Source of the DNA: JBFMFR01 sp040752025
Lineage (GTDB): Bacteria; Chloroflexota; Anaerolineae; Anaerolineales; UBA4823
DNA length: 64,000 bases
NCBI GenBank assembly: GCA_040752025.1
Contig: JBFMFR010000022.1
Span: 1 to 64,000 of the forward strand
Direction of reading: 5' to 3'
The first letter of the stretch is position 1; every line of letters starts with the position of its first letter. A program made the position numbers and the translations under genes. This document shows positions 34,985-44,266 of the stretch, one piece after another. The notes beneath the pieces are model-generated. The model did not search any database. It was not told the DNA's origin and saw only the letters and a program-made list of their open reading frames with translations.

Positions 34985-35314
34985 CTAGGGTACCCAGCCT
35001 TGCTGTCGCACGAAGCCTGAGATCACAGGAATTTCAACCATCTGGCCCTGGTAGGCCAGGTAGGCCCAATAGAAGAACACAAAATAAACCAGAGCGCCAA
35101 GACCACAGGTGACGATCGAGATGGGGATGAGCACCGCGCCAGTGGTGATCGAGACTACGGCGTGGTAGCGGATAAAGGCACGTTTCTTGGTGTCTTCCAT
35201 CAGCAGGGCCAGAATCGCCAGGATAGGCCATAAGGGCGTAACTGGCAGCCAGCTCAAAGCAGCCCACAGGCGATCATCGGAAGAGATTTCATTTGGGATA
35301 ACAGGTTCTTCCAT
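34985..35314 (-). CDS. Small membrane protein, DUF4870/Tic20-like
   Basis: 109 residues with three hydrophobic segments. The opening DDRLWAALSWLP followed by a segment with KRAFIRYHAVVS is characteristic of the DUF4870 family, small membrane proteins of unknown function. The gene is 63 bases downstream of the TPR-hydrolase start on the same strand but has its own ribosome-binding site (GGAAG upstream of the ATG). Confidence 0.72.
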   Translation of the reverse strand: MEEPVIPNEISSDDRLWAALSWLPVTPLWPILAILALLMEDTKKRAFIRYHAVVSITTGAVLIPISIVTCGLGALVYFVFFYWAYLAYQGQMVEIPVISGFVRQQGWVP

Positions 35315-35482
35315 AAGACTTGTCTTCCTTTAGTTGAATGTGAATGGTTTTGGATTTAACAGAATTCTACCATATCGCAGTCCAGGTGGCATGAGTATGC
35401 CCGGCGTTATCATAATCAAGTATAATCAAGAAAAGACCAATCCGGTACAATTCTGTTTGGGTTTGTTTGGGGAGGGAGGCCT

Positions 35483-36583
35483 GTGTCGCTCAATATTGGC
35501 ATCGTGGGACTGCCTAACGTGGGGAAGAGCACGGTTTTCAATGCCCTCACCGGGGCGCAAAATGCGGCGGTTGCTAACTACCCCTTTTGCACGATTCAAC
35601 CTAACCGGGCGGTTGTGCCGCTCCCAGACCCGCGCCTGGATCAACTCGGCCAGTTGGTCAAGGTTCCCAATATCATCCACGCCTCGGTGGAGTTTGTTGA
35701 TATTGCCGGGCTGGTCAAAGGCGCTCACAAGGGGGAGGGCCTGGGCAACCAGTTCTTAGGGCACATCCGAGATACGGCGGCGCTTTTACATGTGGTGCGC
35801 TGTTTCGATGACCCGAACGTGGTGCATGTTAGCGCCAGGCCCGAACCGCGGGTGGATATCGAAGTGATTGAAGTCGAGCTGGCGCTGGCCGACCTGGAGC
35901 AGTTGGAGCGCAAGATCGAGCGGCTGGTGAGCGCGATCAAGGGCGATAAGAAGCTGGCGCCTGTGATGGATATGGCCTATGCACTCAAGGAGCACTTGCA
36001 GAAGGGGCTGCCTGCGGCTGGCTTTGCGGAGGCTGAGGATGAGAAGTTCAAAGAACTCAACCAGGAAATGCGCTTCCTGACGGCCAAACCGGTGATTTAC
36101 GTGGCGAACGTCGACGAACTTTGCCTTTCGCAGGAAAATCCATACCTGGAGGAGACGCGCTCCCTGGCAGCAGAACGGGGCGTAGAGGTGGTGGTATTAT
36201 GCGCCCAGCTCGAACAGGAGCTGCAGGAGATGGATGCTGCCGAGCGTCTGGAATACATGCAACTGGCTGGGGCTGAGGCCAGTGGGCTGGAGCAGGTGAT
36301 CCGCAAGAGTTTCACCATGCTCGATCTGATCAGTTTTTTCACTTTCAACCAGCAGGAGGCGCGCGCCTGGAACATCCCGCGCGGTACGCCTGCGCCTAAG
36401 GCTGCTGGGGCAATTCACACCGACTTCGAGCGTGGCTTTATTCGCGCCGAAGTGATTCCGATCGATACTTTCGTCAAATATGGCAGCAGCGCTGCGGTCA
36501 AGTCTGCCGGTCAGATGCACCTGGAAGGCAAAGAATATATCGTTCAGGATGGCGATGTGATCTATTTCCGATTCAATGTGTAA
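35483..36583 (+). CDS. ychF: Ribosome-binding ATPase YchF
   Basis: 366 residues. GLPNVGKSTVFNALTG (P-loop), FCTIQPNRAVVPLPD, DIAGLVKGAHKGEGLGNQFLGHIR and the C-terminal TGS-like domain (GFIRAEVIPIDTFVKYGS) are diagnostic of YchF/OLA1. The NVDE motif gives ATP rather than GTP preference in this family. It binds ribosomes and is implicated in stress and redox responses. It starts with GTG at 35483 after GGGAGGGAGG. Followed by the second kinase gene after 58 bases. Confidence 0.95.
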   Translation: MSLNIGIVGLPNVGKSTVFNALTGAQNAAVANYPFCTIQPNRAVVPLPDPRLDQLGQLVKVPNIIHASVEFVDIAGLVKGAHKGEGLGNQFLGHIRDTAALLHVVRCFDDPNVVHVSARPEPRVDIEVIEVELALADLEQLERKIERLVSAIKGDKKLAPVMDMAYALKEHLQKGLPAAGFAEAEDEKFKELNQEMRFLTAKPVIYVANVDELCLSQENPYLEETRSLAAERGVEVVVLCAQLEQELQEMDAAERLEYMQLAGAEASGLEQVIRKSFTMLDLISFFTFNQQEARAWNIPRGTPAPKAAGAIHTDFERGFIRAEVIPIDTFVKYGSSAAVKSAGQMHLEGKEYIVQDGDVIYFRFNV

Positions 36584-36641
36584 TCCGGCGTGGCGCCTCG
36601 GCCAGCGCCTGCTGAAAACTGTGAGTGCCTGAGGAGGCAGT

Positions 36642-38045
36642 ATGACTCTTCAAATTGGCCAGGTTATCCAAAATCGTTATCGCATCGACGGACTGCTTGG
36701 GCAGGGTGGCTTTGGCGCTGTCTATCGAGCCTGGGACGCCAATTTCGAAATCCAATGCGCGCTGAAAGAAAACACTGAAACCAGCCCAGAGGCGCAGCGC
36801 CAGTTCATGCGCGAGGCGCGCATGCTGCACACGCTGCGCCATCCCAACCTGCCGCTGGTCAAAGATTACTTCTTGATTCCCGACCAGGGTCAATACCTGG
36901 TGATGGATTATATCGAAGGTAAGGATCTGCACGAGATCCTTACCCGCCGGGCAGGCGCCTTGCCTGAGGGGCAAGTGATCGAATGGCTTCTACAGATATG
37001 CGCCGCCTTGGAATACTTGCACCAGCAGAATCCCCCGGTTATCCACCGGGATATCAAACCTGCCAATATCAAGATCACCCCGGAAGGGAAAGCCGTGCTG
37101 GTGGATTTTGGGATATCCAAGCTGTACGACCCGGAGCTACCCACCACCCAGGGGGCGCGTGCCATGACGCCAGGCTTTTCGCCTTTTGAACAATATGGGC
37201 ACGCCCCCACGGATGCACGTACGGATATTTATTCCCTGGGCGCCACCGCATACACGCTGTTGACTGGCAGAGTGCCCACGGAAAGCATCGCCCGCGTTGC
37301 TGGCCAGGAACTGCCCAAGCTGGCCAGCCTGGACCCGGCGATAAAGCCAGAGGTTGCCCAGGCCATCGAACGTGCCATGGCGCCGATGCCAGCCGATCGC
37401 TTCGCCAGCGTGGCCGAGTTCCGCGTCGCCCTGCTGCGAGGCAAGACGCGGGTAGTGCCTTCTCAAGAGAAGCCCGAGGCGTTTGCAGCGCGGCAGCCGG
37501 CTCCAGCCAAACCTAAAAAGGCCCCACGGCCTGCCGCGCTTGCTGGTGAGAGACGCCAGCCTGTTTCACCGCCCCGGGCAGAAAAGCCCAAGAAAAAAAG
37601 ATCGTATTTTTGGCCTCTGGCAGCCCTGGCGCTGATTATGGTGATTGGTGGCTTGATTTGGGTCCGGCGCGTTGTGTTATTCAGACTGTGGACGGGAGAA
37701 AACCCCGGAACACCAGCCGAAGTAATCCATATTGGCGGCAGGTGGATGGGGCATCTCATCACCGAATCTCCGGATGGCCCGATGGAGCTGCCCTTCACAC
37801 TGGATATCGAGCAGCTTCCAGGCGATCCTGGTTTCAGAGGCATGGTGACGATCGAATTCCCCAAAGAGGGGCGTGTTGAAAACCACCCGATTGTGGAAGG
37901 ACATGTGATGGGTGCGGTGGTAGAGTTTTTCGATCAAATGGGACTCTACTATCACGCCGATATCCATGAAAACAACCTGACCGGATTTGCTTCCTTCCAG
38001 TGTTATGGATGCGAGCATTTCGGCGATTTCGAGGTGTTCAGGTGA
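36642..38045 (+). CDS. Transmembrane Ser/Thr protein kinase (second)
   Basis: 467 residues. The kinase domain (about 12-270) has GQGGFGAVYRAW, ALKEN, a standard HRDIKPANI catalytic loop, VDFGISK and SPFEQYG in place of APE. A basic, Pro-rich stretch leads to one membrane helix (about 325-345) and an outside domain of about 110 residues with a CYGC pair. Unlike the kinase at 28997 it is an RD kinase. It may share FHA partners with the cluster 4 kb away. Its 3' end overlaps galK by 8 bases. Confidence 0.9.
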   Translation: MTLQIGQVIQNRYRIDGLLGQGGFGAVYRAWDANFEIQCALKENTETSPEAQRQFMREARMLHTLRHPNLPLVKDYFLIPDQGQYLVMDYIEGKDLHEILTRRAGALPEGQVIEWLLQICAALEYLHQQNPPVIHRDIKPANIKITPEGKAVLVDFGISKLYDPELPTTQGARAMTPGFSPFEQYGHAPTDARTDIYSLGATAYTLLTGRVPTESIARVAGQELPKLASLDPAIKPEVAQAIERAMAPMPADRFASVAEFRVALLRGKTRVVPSQEKPEAFAARQPAPAKPKKAPRPAALAGERRQPVSPPRAEKPKKKRSYFWPLAALALIMVIGGLIWVRRVVLFRLWTGENPGTPAEVIHIGGRWMGHLITESPDGPMELPFTLDIEQLPGDPGFRGMVTIEFPKEGRVENHPIVEGHVMGAVVEFFDQMGLYYHADIHENNLTGFASFQCYGCEHFGDFEVFR

Positions 38046-39201
38046 TCACGCTGGCTCCCTGGCTGGCCTTGCACAGGTAGATTTGCGCCTGCTTGCCAGT
38101 TTTCTGCTTGTAGCCGAGCTTGAGCGCTTCGATGAACTCCCCAGCCTGGTCGGCCTCTACCAGGTTGACTGTGCACCCGCCGAAGCCAGCGCCGGTCAGG
38201 CGCGCTCCAATCGCCCCGGGCAGGTCGCGGGCCAGCTCGACCAGCGTATCTAATTCGGGCGTGCTGACCTCATATAGATTGCGCAGGCTTTTATGCCCTG
38301 CATACATCAGCGCGCCGAAGGCGCGTTTATCCTGGCGGTGCAGGGCGCTCAGGGCGGACTGCACCCGCCCGATCTCCTTGACGATGTGTTCGCCGCGTTT
38401 GCGCACCTCTGGAGATAGATACGCGCTGTAAGCGGCGTATTCGGTGGGGAGCACATCGCGCAGGGAGTGTATCTCGGGCATAAATTTCTTCAATTCAGCA
38501 ACGGCTTTTTCGCAGGCGGCGCGCCGGTCGTTGTAGGCTGAAGTTGCCAGGCTGCGGCGCACGCCCGAGTCGGCGATCACGATGGCCGTGCCTTCGGGTA
38601 GGGGGGCGGGTTCCCAGGTCAGGCTGCGCGTGTCGAAACACAGGGCGTGATCTTCGACGCCGCAGGCGCTGGCGAATTGATCCATCAGCCCGCAGGACAC
38701 GCCCACGTAGGCGTTTTCGGCGCGCTGGCACAATTGCGCCACGCGCAGCGGCTCGCATTGCCAGCCGGCCAGCGCCCGCCAGACCACGGCGAAGCCGACT
38801 TCGACGGCCGCTGAGGAGCTCAGGCCGGAGCCAATCGGGATGTTCGAAGTAAAGACAGCTTGCAGCCCGGTTACTGCCAGCCCGGCTTCTTTGAGCGCCC
38901 AGGCTACCCCGGCCGGGTATTGGGCCCAGTGTGGCAGCGGCTTAGCCTGTATGTCGATGTGGCCGTCTATATCCTGGAGGCGGAAGGTAACACTCTCTCC
39001 CAGGTCCAGGGCGTGTAACGATACCTTCCCTTCCTCATCTGGAGCAGCGGCGATGTACACAGCGCGGTCGATGGCCGCCGGCAGCACCAGCCCATCGTTG
39101 TAATCCACGTGTTCGCCCAGCAGGTTGACCCTGCCTGGGGCGCGAACGATCACAGCAGGGGGATGGCCGAAATGTTGTTGGAATATGGCAGTGAGTTCCA
39201 T
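38038..39201 (-). CDS. galK: Galactokinase
   Basis: 387 residues with the GHMP signature set: APGRVNLLGEHVDYNDG (galactose-binding, near residue 20), GSGLSSSAAVEVG (ATP phosphate loop, near 121) and GAGFGGCTVNLV near the C-terminus. It phosphorylates galactose at C1 as the first step of the Leloir pathway; galT and galE are not in the window. The next genes on the strand are a small membrane protein and a lactate-permease-type transporter, so galK may end that operon. Confidence 0.94.
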   Translation of the reverse strand: MELTAIFQQHFGHPPAVIVRAPGRVNLLGEHVDYNDGLVLPAAIDRAVYIAAAPDEEGKVSLHALDLGESVTFRLQDIDGHIDIQAKPLPHWAQYPAGVAWALKEAGLAVTGLQAVFTSNIPIGSGLSSSAAVEVGFAVVWRALAGWQCEPLRVAQLCQRAENAYVGVSCGLMDQFASACGVEDHALCFDTRSLTWEPAPLPEGTAIVIADSGVRRSLATSAYNDRRAACEKAVAELKKFMPEIHSLRDVLPTEYAAYSAYLSPEVRKRGEHIVKEIGRVQSALSALHRQDKRAFGALMYAGHKSLRNLYEVSTPELDTLVELARDLPGAIGARLTGAGFGGCTVNLVEADQAGEFIEALKLGYKQKTGKQAQIYLCKASQGASVIT

Positions 39202-39244
39202 AAGCGCTCTCTGGTCAAGATAGGGGTTCTACATTTCCAGGCGA

Positions 39245-39427
39245 TCATTTCACCAGCAGTTCTAACAGATTGCCGAGCACCACCAGCCCAAGCAGGGCGA
39301 TGATCCAGCCTGTGGCGCCGCGCTGGGCAGCCAGGTAAATCGGGATGGGGGGCAGGATCATCAAAGTAAAGGCAATCAGGTGCACTTCAAAGGGATGTTT
39401 GCCCAACCAGTTACGCAAGTTGTTCAT
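39245..39427 (-). CDS. Small two-helix membrane protein
   Basis: 60 residues with two hydrophobic segments (about 14-32 and 38-58) and a basic N-terminus. It begins 4 bases after the transporter stop, so it is probably translated from the same mRNA. No family was recognised; it could be an accessory subunit or an unrelated membrane peptide. Confidence 0.55.
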   Translation of the reverse strand: MNNLRNWLGKHPFEVHLIAFTLMILPPIPIYLAAQRGATGWIIALLGLVVLGNLLELLVK

Positions 39428-39431
39428 GATT

Positions 39432-40958
39432 CTAACGGCTCAACCATACGCCTGCCAGGGAAAGCAGGCTGATCAACAGTACTAATGACCCGGTGTATGC
39501 CAGCAGCTTGCGCATCACATCGCCTTCTTTGCCGGCCATTCCGGCAGTGCTGGCGCCGACAACCACCTTGGTGGGCGCCAGCACCGAGGCCAGGGCCGCT
39601 CCTGCGGTCTGACTGGCCAGGATGATGGCGATGGGATAGCCCAACAGTTGCGCTGTGAGCATCTGCAGGCCCCCAAAGACCACGTTCGAATTCGTGTTGC
39701 TGCCGGTCATGAAAGCGCCCAGGGCGCCGATCCACGGTGAGACCAGCGGAAAGATGGCGCCCACGCCCTGCGCCAGGCCACGCGCCAGGACATCGGTCAT
39801 GCCGGCGTGCTCCATGACTACAGCCATTGCCACCATCGAGGCGATGCTGACACTGGACGACATCACCTTGCGCAGCGTGCTCTTCAGGATGCGCGGCGCA
39901 GCGCCGGGCTTATACAAACCTGCTCCACGGTAGACCAGGTATGCCAGCACAGAGGAATAGAACAGGATCACGCCCGTGTGGCGGAAGATCACCAGTTTGC
40001 GCCCCGGGCCAGCGGGAGTGATAAAGCCCAGGGCGGTGCTGACTTCCGGGAAATTCACCTGCAGCACCACGCCGCTCAGGAAATCCTTGACGGCTGGGAT
40101 CAACTGGATCGACAGGGTCACCAGGATGAGTACGGCGTAGCCCGAAAGCGCTACCAGTAAGGCGCGTCCATCGAATAACCCGTTGTCGCGGTCTCTCTGG
40201 TTGCGATAGGCCAGGGGAAAGCCGATCAGTAAGCCTGCCAGGCCGGCGGTGAAAGAGGCAATATTCCAGGGCCCCCGGGTAGCTACCAGGTATTGAACTG
40301 TACCCATGCTCACGCCCAACACCAGGATAGGTAGAAACAGACGCCGTACTGCTCCCCAGCCTTCGGCCGCATGGGCGACCATCAAGCCGACCAGCAAAGC
40401 GGAGAGCCCCAGAAAGAGCGCCGCAGGCGGCGCCAACTGGGCTTCGGGCTGGTTGGTGGCGGCCAGCAAAGCCTGGAACGAAGAGCCCATCGATCCAAAT
40501 GTGACCGCCCAGCCGTGGCCGATGGAAGGGATGACCACGGCAGCCAGCGGAGCAAACCCCAATCCGACCAGGATGGGGGCAATCACGGCCACGGGCACGC
40601 CGAAACCGCCAACGCCTTGTAAGAAAGAAGCGAACACCCAACCGATGATCAATGCCTGCATGCCGCGATCTGGGGTCAGGTGGGGGAGAGCCTCCCCGAT
40701 CGTGCGAATGGCGCCGGCTTCGTCCGCCACACGGTAGAGCAGGAAAGCTGCCCAGATGATCAGGAGCACATCTAGAGAGAGCAGCAGTGCTTTGGTATGC
40801 GCATAGGCGAGGAGTTGAGGCCCCACGCCAAAGAACACGGTGGCGATCAGCAGGGCGCTCAGGTAACCGGCGCTGCCAGCGCGGGCCGCGCCCCAGCGCA
40901 GCCCGACCATCAGAAATAGTATGAGCAGGATCGGTGTCAGTGCGAGCAGGAAGGTCAT
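39432..40958 (-). CDS. L-lactate permease family transporter
   Basis: 508 residues with about thirteen hydrophobic segments. FLQGVGGFGVPVAV, GHGWAVTFGSMGSSFQAL and the TGSNTNSNVVFGGLQ stretch near the C-terminus are signatures of the LctP family, which takes up lactate or glycolate with protons. The length is slightly shorter than the usual 530-560. It starts at an ATG (40958) and is followed by the 60-residue membrane protein and galK. Which organic acid it carries is not visible. Confidence 0.9.
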   Translation of the reverse strand: MTFLLALTPILLILFLMVGLRWGAARAGSAGYLSALLIATVFFGVGPQLLAYAHTKALLLSLDVLLIIWAAFLLYRVADEAGAIRTIGEALPHLTPDRGMQALIIGWVFASFLQGVGGFGVPVAVIAPILVGLGFAPLAAVVIPSIGHGWAVTFGSMGSSFQALLAATNQPEAQLAPPAALFLGLSALLVGLMVAHAAEGWGAVRRLFLPILVLGVSMGTVQYLVATRGPWNIASFTAGLAGLLIGFPLAYRNQRDRDNGLFDGRALLVALSGYAVLILVTLSIQLIPAVKDFLSGVVLQVNFPEVSTALGFITPAGPGRKLVIFRHTGVILFYSSVLAYLVYRGAGLYKPGAAPRILKSTLRKVMSSSVSIASMVAMAVVMEHAGMTDVLARGLAQGVGAIFPLVSPWIGALGAFMTGSNTNSNVVFGGLQMLTAQLLGYPIAIILASQTAGAALASVLAPTKVVVGASTAGMAGKEGDVMRKLLAYTGSLVLLISLLSLAGVWLSR

Positions 40959-41021
40959 GATGGATGAATTGTCAGCCGCGCCGGTTGTACTGGTGGGGGA
41001 TTAAGCTGCCTGAAACGTGTT

Positions 41022-41456
41022 CTAGCGGAGGATATTGGGATTGTTCGACAGGAACATCGCAGCCGCAAGGACAACACAAGCACAAATACAACAGATCAAT
41101 ACAACTGCCGCGGCGGCAATTGCAATCACCGTGGTGTTTCTTTTGGCCGGTGGCTTCGCTTCGCCTGCCTCGGGGATAGAAGAAGAGGCGGCTGCCACTG
41201 GCTCGCTCTTGGCTGGGGTGGCTGGGGCTGGTTCATCCACAATGCGAGTGCGGGCATCGGCGGCTTCTGCCATTTCAGCTTCGCTGGCGGCCGGTTGCGG
41301 CTCGAGTGCTTCAGGATCGATCTTGAGCGTGGCGGCGTAAGACTCTTTTTCTTCCTCTGCTGCCTGCGGCTCTTCCGGCATCAGGTCTTTGGGGTCGATC
41401 TTGCGCGTGGCGAAGTCGGATGGTTCCTGGCTCTTGTCAGAAGGGATGTCACTCAT
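41022..41456 (-). CDS. Tail-anchored membrane protein with repeated T-x-x-I/V motifs
   Basis: 144 residues: an acidic, Pro/Ala/Glu-rich cytoplasmic part, then one C-terminal helix (about 107-135, Cys-rich) and a short tail. The soluble part contains TRKID, TLKID and TRIVD, three similarly spaced threonine motifs matching the pThr-x-x-Ile/Val type that FHA domains bind. This suggests a kinase substrate or FHA docking protein; that is inference. AAAGGAG before the ATG at 41456 decides the start over an upstream codon at 41495. No known family. Confidence 0.6.
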   Translation of the reverse strand: MSDIPSDKSQEPSDFATRKIDPKDLMPEEPQAAEEEKESYAATLKIDPEALEPQPAASEAEMAEAADARTRIVDEPAPATPAKSEPVAAASSSIPEAGEAKPPAKRNTTVIAIAAAAVVLICCICACVVLAAAMFLSNNPNILR

Positions 41457-41502
41457 TGCGAAAACTCCTTTACAACTTAGATTTCTACCGGTCAAACAGT
41501 CA

Positions 41503-42405
41503 CTATTTTACCACCCTGGTGTATTTCGAGTGGGCATAGAGATAGATCAACCCGCTTCCCAGGAGCAAAGCCGGCAGCAGCACCAGGCCAGCTTCGGGAC
41601 CGAAGTCACCGCCAGTGAACAAGGCCGGCCCATTGACCTGTTGCGAGATCAGGTGAAAGACGTGGTAGCCGCTGACCGGATACCCAAACACCACGCCTTC
41701 GAAGAAGTTCCAACCGATGTGGATGCCGATGGGCAGCCAGAGCTGGCGCGTAGCCAGATAGGCGTAGCCCAGGAACAGGCCTGCGGCCAGGATGCCCAGG
41801 GTGGACAGCAAGGTGGCGCCAGGGTTGGCCAGGTGCAGCAGGGCGAACACCAGGGAGGACAGCACCCATCCCCAGGGCAGGTTCAGGCCCTCGGCCAGAT
41901 TTTGCAGGTGATAGCCGCGGCTGATCAGTTCCTCTTGCCAGCCGGCCAGGATGAAGGCTACCAGCATTTGCGCGGTTTGCAGCATCACGCTGGCGATGGT
42001 GCCTTCTGACCAGGCAAAACCCTGGAAAGTGAGCCAGCCTGCGCTCCACTCCAACAGGTAGATCGAGGTCATCATCAATCCGCCGATGACCAGGCCCACC
42101 AGGATGTCGAGGCCTGCCCTGGGGCGCAGTTGCAAACCCAGGCTGGCGAACGAGCGCCGGTCGATGAAGCGCCGCGCCAGGTAGACCGAAATCGTGACGG
42201 CGAACAGGGTCGCCAGTTCTTGAGAGAGCAGGTCGGAGCCCGGGAAGGATATTCCAAACATGCTCAGGAGCAAAAACGGCAGCAACAGCGCCACGGCCAG
42301 GAATAGGAGCAGGAAAGCCTGCGCCAACAACCGCCAGCCGGCGCGCAAACGCCGCTCATCCGGCGAAAACAAGGCGCGAGATAAGAAGGAGCGAAGAGAA
42401 ATCAT
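41503..42405 (-). CDS. CPBP-family intramembrane metalloprotease
   Basis: 300 residues with about eight hydrophobic segments. WQEELISRG (EExxxR motif), a later LLHLANPG and HIGWNFFEGVVFG supply the Glu and His residues of the CPBP/Rce1-like family, which cleave within membranes or process prenylated or bacteriocin-related peptides. No bacteriocin gene is adjacent. It lies between the tail-anchored protein and the DUF1684 gene on the same strand with short gaps, suggesting one transcript. Confidence 0.85.
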   Translation of the reverse strand: MISLRSFLSRALFSPDERRLRAGWRLLAQAFLLLFLAVALLLPFLLLSMFGISFPGSDLLSQELATLFAVTISVYLARRFIDRRSFASLGLQLRPRAGLDILVGLVIGGLMMTSIYLLEWSAGWLTFQGFAWSEGTIASVMLQTAQMLVAFILAGWQEELISRGYHLQNLAEGLNLPWGWVLSSLVFALLHLANPGATLLSTLGILAAGLFLGYAYLATRQLWLPIGIHIGWNFFEGVVFGYPVSGYHVFHLISQQVNGPALFTGGDFGPEAGLVLLPALLLGSGLIYLYAHSKYTRVVK

Positions 42406-42416
42406 GCGATATGTGA

Positions 42417-43259
42417 TTATGCGTGGACGATATGTGGTGTGCGGAACTGCAACTCGCCCGCTTTGATCACTACCGGCAGATGGTTATTCGGTGGGGGCAG
42501 CGGGCAGGTGGCAAAATCCGTGTAAGCGCAGGGCGGGTTGTGCGCCTTGTTGAAATCCAGGGTGACCAGGCCCTCTTCGGGCGCTGTCGAAGTCATGTAG
42601 CGGCCTCCGGAATAAGTCTCTTTACCGGAGGTAGCGTCCAGGAACATGAACCACAGTCGACCATCATCGGTCTCAATCGGCGACAGACGGCAGGTCTCTC
42701 CCTGCAACTCGAATTCGGCGTAGCCCGGGCAGTTCATTTCCAGGGGGTCGCCCAGCACGTTGACTGTCTGAATGGACACTGGTTCTGAATGGGAGACGAA
42801 GCGCGCCTGGATGCGATAGGGCTCTTGAACCGGGAACCAGCGCAGGTACACAAAATACTTGAGCGAGGGGTTGTTTTTATCGAAGATGCGCACTCCCAGG
42901 CGCGTGCCGCGTTGGATCACCGAGATCTTCAGATCGTTGAGCACGATCCATTCCGAAGAGCCATATTCGCTGAGAGCGATCTCGGTTTTCGTAATGGGCT
43001 GGTCGTTGAGTGTCATTTGCACGCCTTTGGCGCATTGCAGCGTGACCTGTCCCTCGCGCAGGGTGAAAACTCCCGCCTGAGCCGGAGCAGAGCCTTCTGG
43101 CAAAGTGATCTGGCTGGAAGGATCAGAGCCGAAAAGGTTCTCGCCCTCTTGCAGCCAGAACAGGCCCGAAACCGCCAGCCAGCCGTCCGGTGAGGCCAGG
43201 TTCTCGGCATACTGGCGGCGCCAGGCTTGTATATCGGTCAAATAGGAAGAAGCGCTCAT
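42417..43259 (-). CDS. DUF1684 domain protein
   Basis: 280 residues, soluble and without signal peptide. WRRQYAENLASPDGWLAVSG and FWLQEGENLFGS near the N-terminus and the closing DFNKAHNPPCAYTDFATCPLPP segment are characteristic of the DUF1684 family, of unknown function. The ATG at 43259 is preferred over a TTG at 43286, because a TATAAT on this strand (43285-43290) overlaps the latter and would place it at the transcript start. Confidence 0.8.
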   Translation of the reverse strand: MSASSYLTDIQAWRRQYAENLASPDGWLAVSGLFWLQEGENLFGSDPSSQITLPEGSAPAQAGVFTLREGQVTLQCAKGVQMTLNDQPITKTEIALSEYGSSEWIVLNDLKISVIQRGTRLGVRIFDKNNPSLKYFVYLRWFPVQEPYRIQARFVSHSEPVSIQTVNVLGDPLEMNCPGYAEFELQGETCRLSPIETDDGRLWFMFLDATSGKETYSGGRYMTSTAPEEGLVTLDFNKAHNPPCAYTDFATCPLPPPNNHLPVVIKAGELQFRTPHIVHA

Positions 43260-43386
43260 ACCCACATCCTGTTCATGTTTCTGCAATTATACCAGCGAAA
43301 AGGTCAGGCTCATGATAGCAAAAATTCATTTTCTTCGGTAAAATTGTCCGAATTGAGTTCGTATTTCTGACCAAAGGAGATTTACT

Positions 43387-44157
43387 GTGGAGTGGATTAG
43401 CAGCCCCGAAACCTGGATCGCATTATTGACGTTGACCGTTCTGGAAGTTGTCCTGGGGATCGATAACGTAATTTTTATCTCGATCCTGGCTGGCAAACTG
43501 CCCCAGGCCCAACAAGCGCGTGCTCGCCAGACAGGCCTGGCTTTGGCCTTAATCACGCGGATTTTATTGTTGGCCTCTTTGAGCTGGATCGTTGGCCTGA
43601 CCGAACCATTATTCACCTTGTTCAAGTGGCATGTCACTGGCAGGGACATTATCCTGGCTGGGGGTGGCATCTTCCTGTTGGCTAAGGCCACGCGTGAAAT
43701 CCATGAAAGACTCGAAGGCGTTGAAGGGCATGCCAGCGCCAGAGTAGCCCCCTCTTTCCGGGATGTGATCATTCAGATCATGTTGTTGGATATCGTTTTT
43801 TCGCTCGACTCGGTTATCACCGCGGTGGGCATGGCGCAGCAGTTGGGTGTGATGATTGCTGCCGTGGTGATTGCAGTGGGGATCATGCTTTATTCCGCCG
43901 GACCGATCAGTGAATTTGTTAACCGCCATCCCACAATCAAAATGCTGGCGCTCAGTTTTCTGCTGTTGATCGGTTTTACCCTGGTAGTCGAAAGTCTCCA
44001 CGCGCATATCCCTAAAGGATATATCTATTTTGCAATGGGCTTTTCGGTTTTCGTGGAGATGCTCAACCTGCGCATGCGCGCGAAATCTGCCCAGCCGGTC
44101 AAATTGCACGAACCTTATGCTGAACAGAGTGCTTCGACACAGTCCTCCGCAGAGTAG
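43387..44157 (+). CDS. TerC-family integral membrane protein
   Basis: 256 residues with about seven membrane helices. LEVVLGIDNVIFISIL in helix 2 and DIVFSLDSVITAVGMA in the middle are the paired acidic signatures of the TerC family, now linked to Mn2+ export and metal supply to secreted enzymes as well as tellurite resistance. The GTG at 43387 follows AAAGGAG. No other ter genes are nearby, so tellurite resistance is not implied. The previous gene is divergent. Confidence 0.9.
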   Translation: MEWISSPETWIALLTLTVLEVVLGIDNVIFISILAGKLPQAQQARARQTGLALALITRILLLASLSWIVGLTEPLFTLFKWHVTGRDIILAGGGIFLLAKATREIHERLEGVEGHASARVAPSFRDVIIQIMLLDIVFSLDSVITAVGMAQQLGVMIAAVVIAVGIMLYSAGPISEFVNRHPTIKMLALSFLLLIGFTLVVESLHAHIPKGYIYFAMGFSVFVEMLNLRMRAKSAQPVKLHEPYAEQSASTQSSAE

Positions 44158-44266
44158 CGCTCAACCAGCGAGATCGATCTATTGAGAAATGCCTACTCGG
44201 CCAGCCTGGGTCTATGGTAGACTCTTTCTGCTGTTGGCAAATAAGACATAGGATGATTATCGATAC

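Noticed and set aside
43387..44157. Tellurite-resistance island around terC, vWA and phosphatase genes
   Set aside because: Only TerC is present and it lies 11 kb from the vWA/PP2C cluster; no terD, terZ or terY-type cytoplasmic vWA gene was found.
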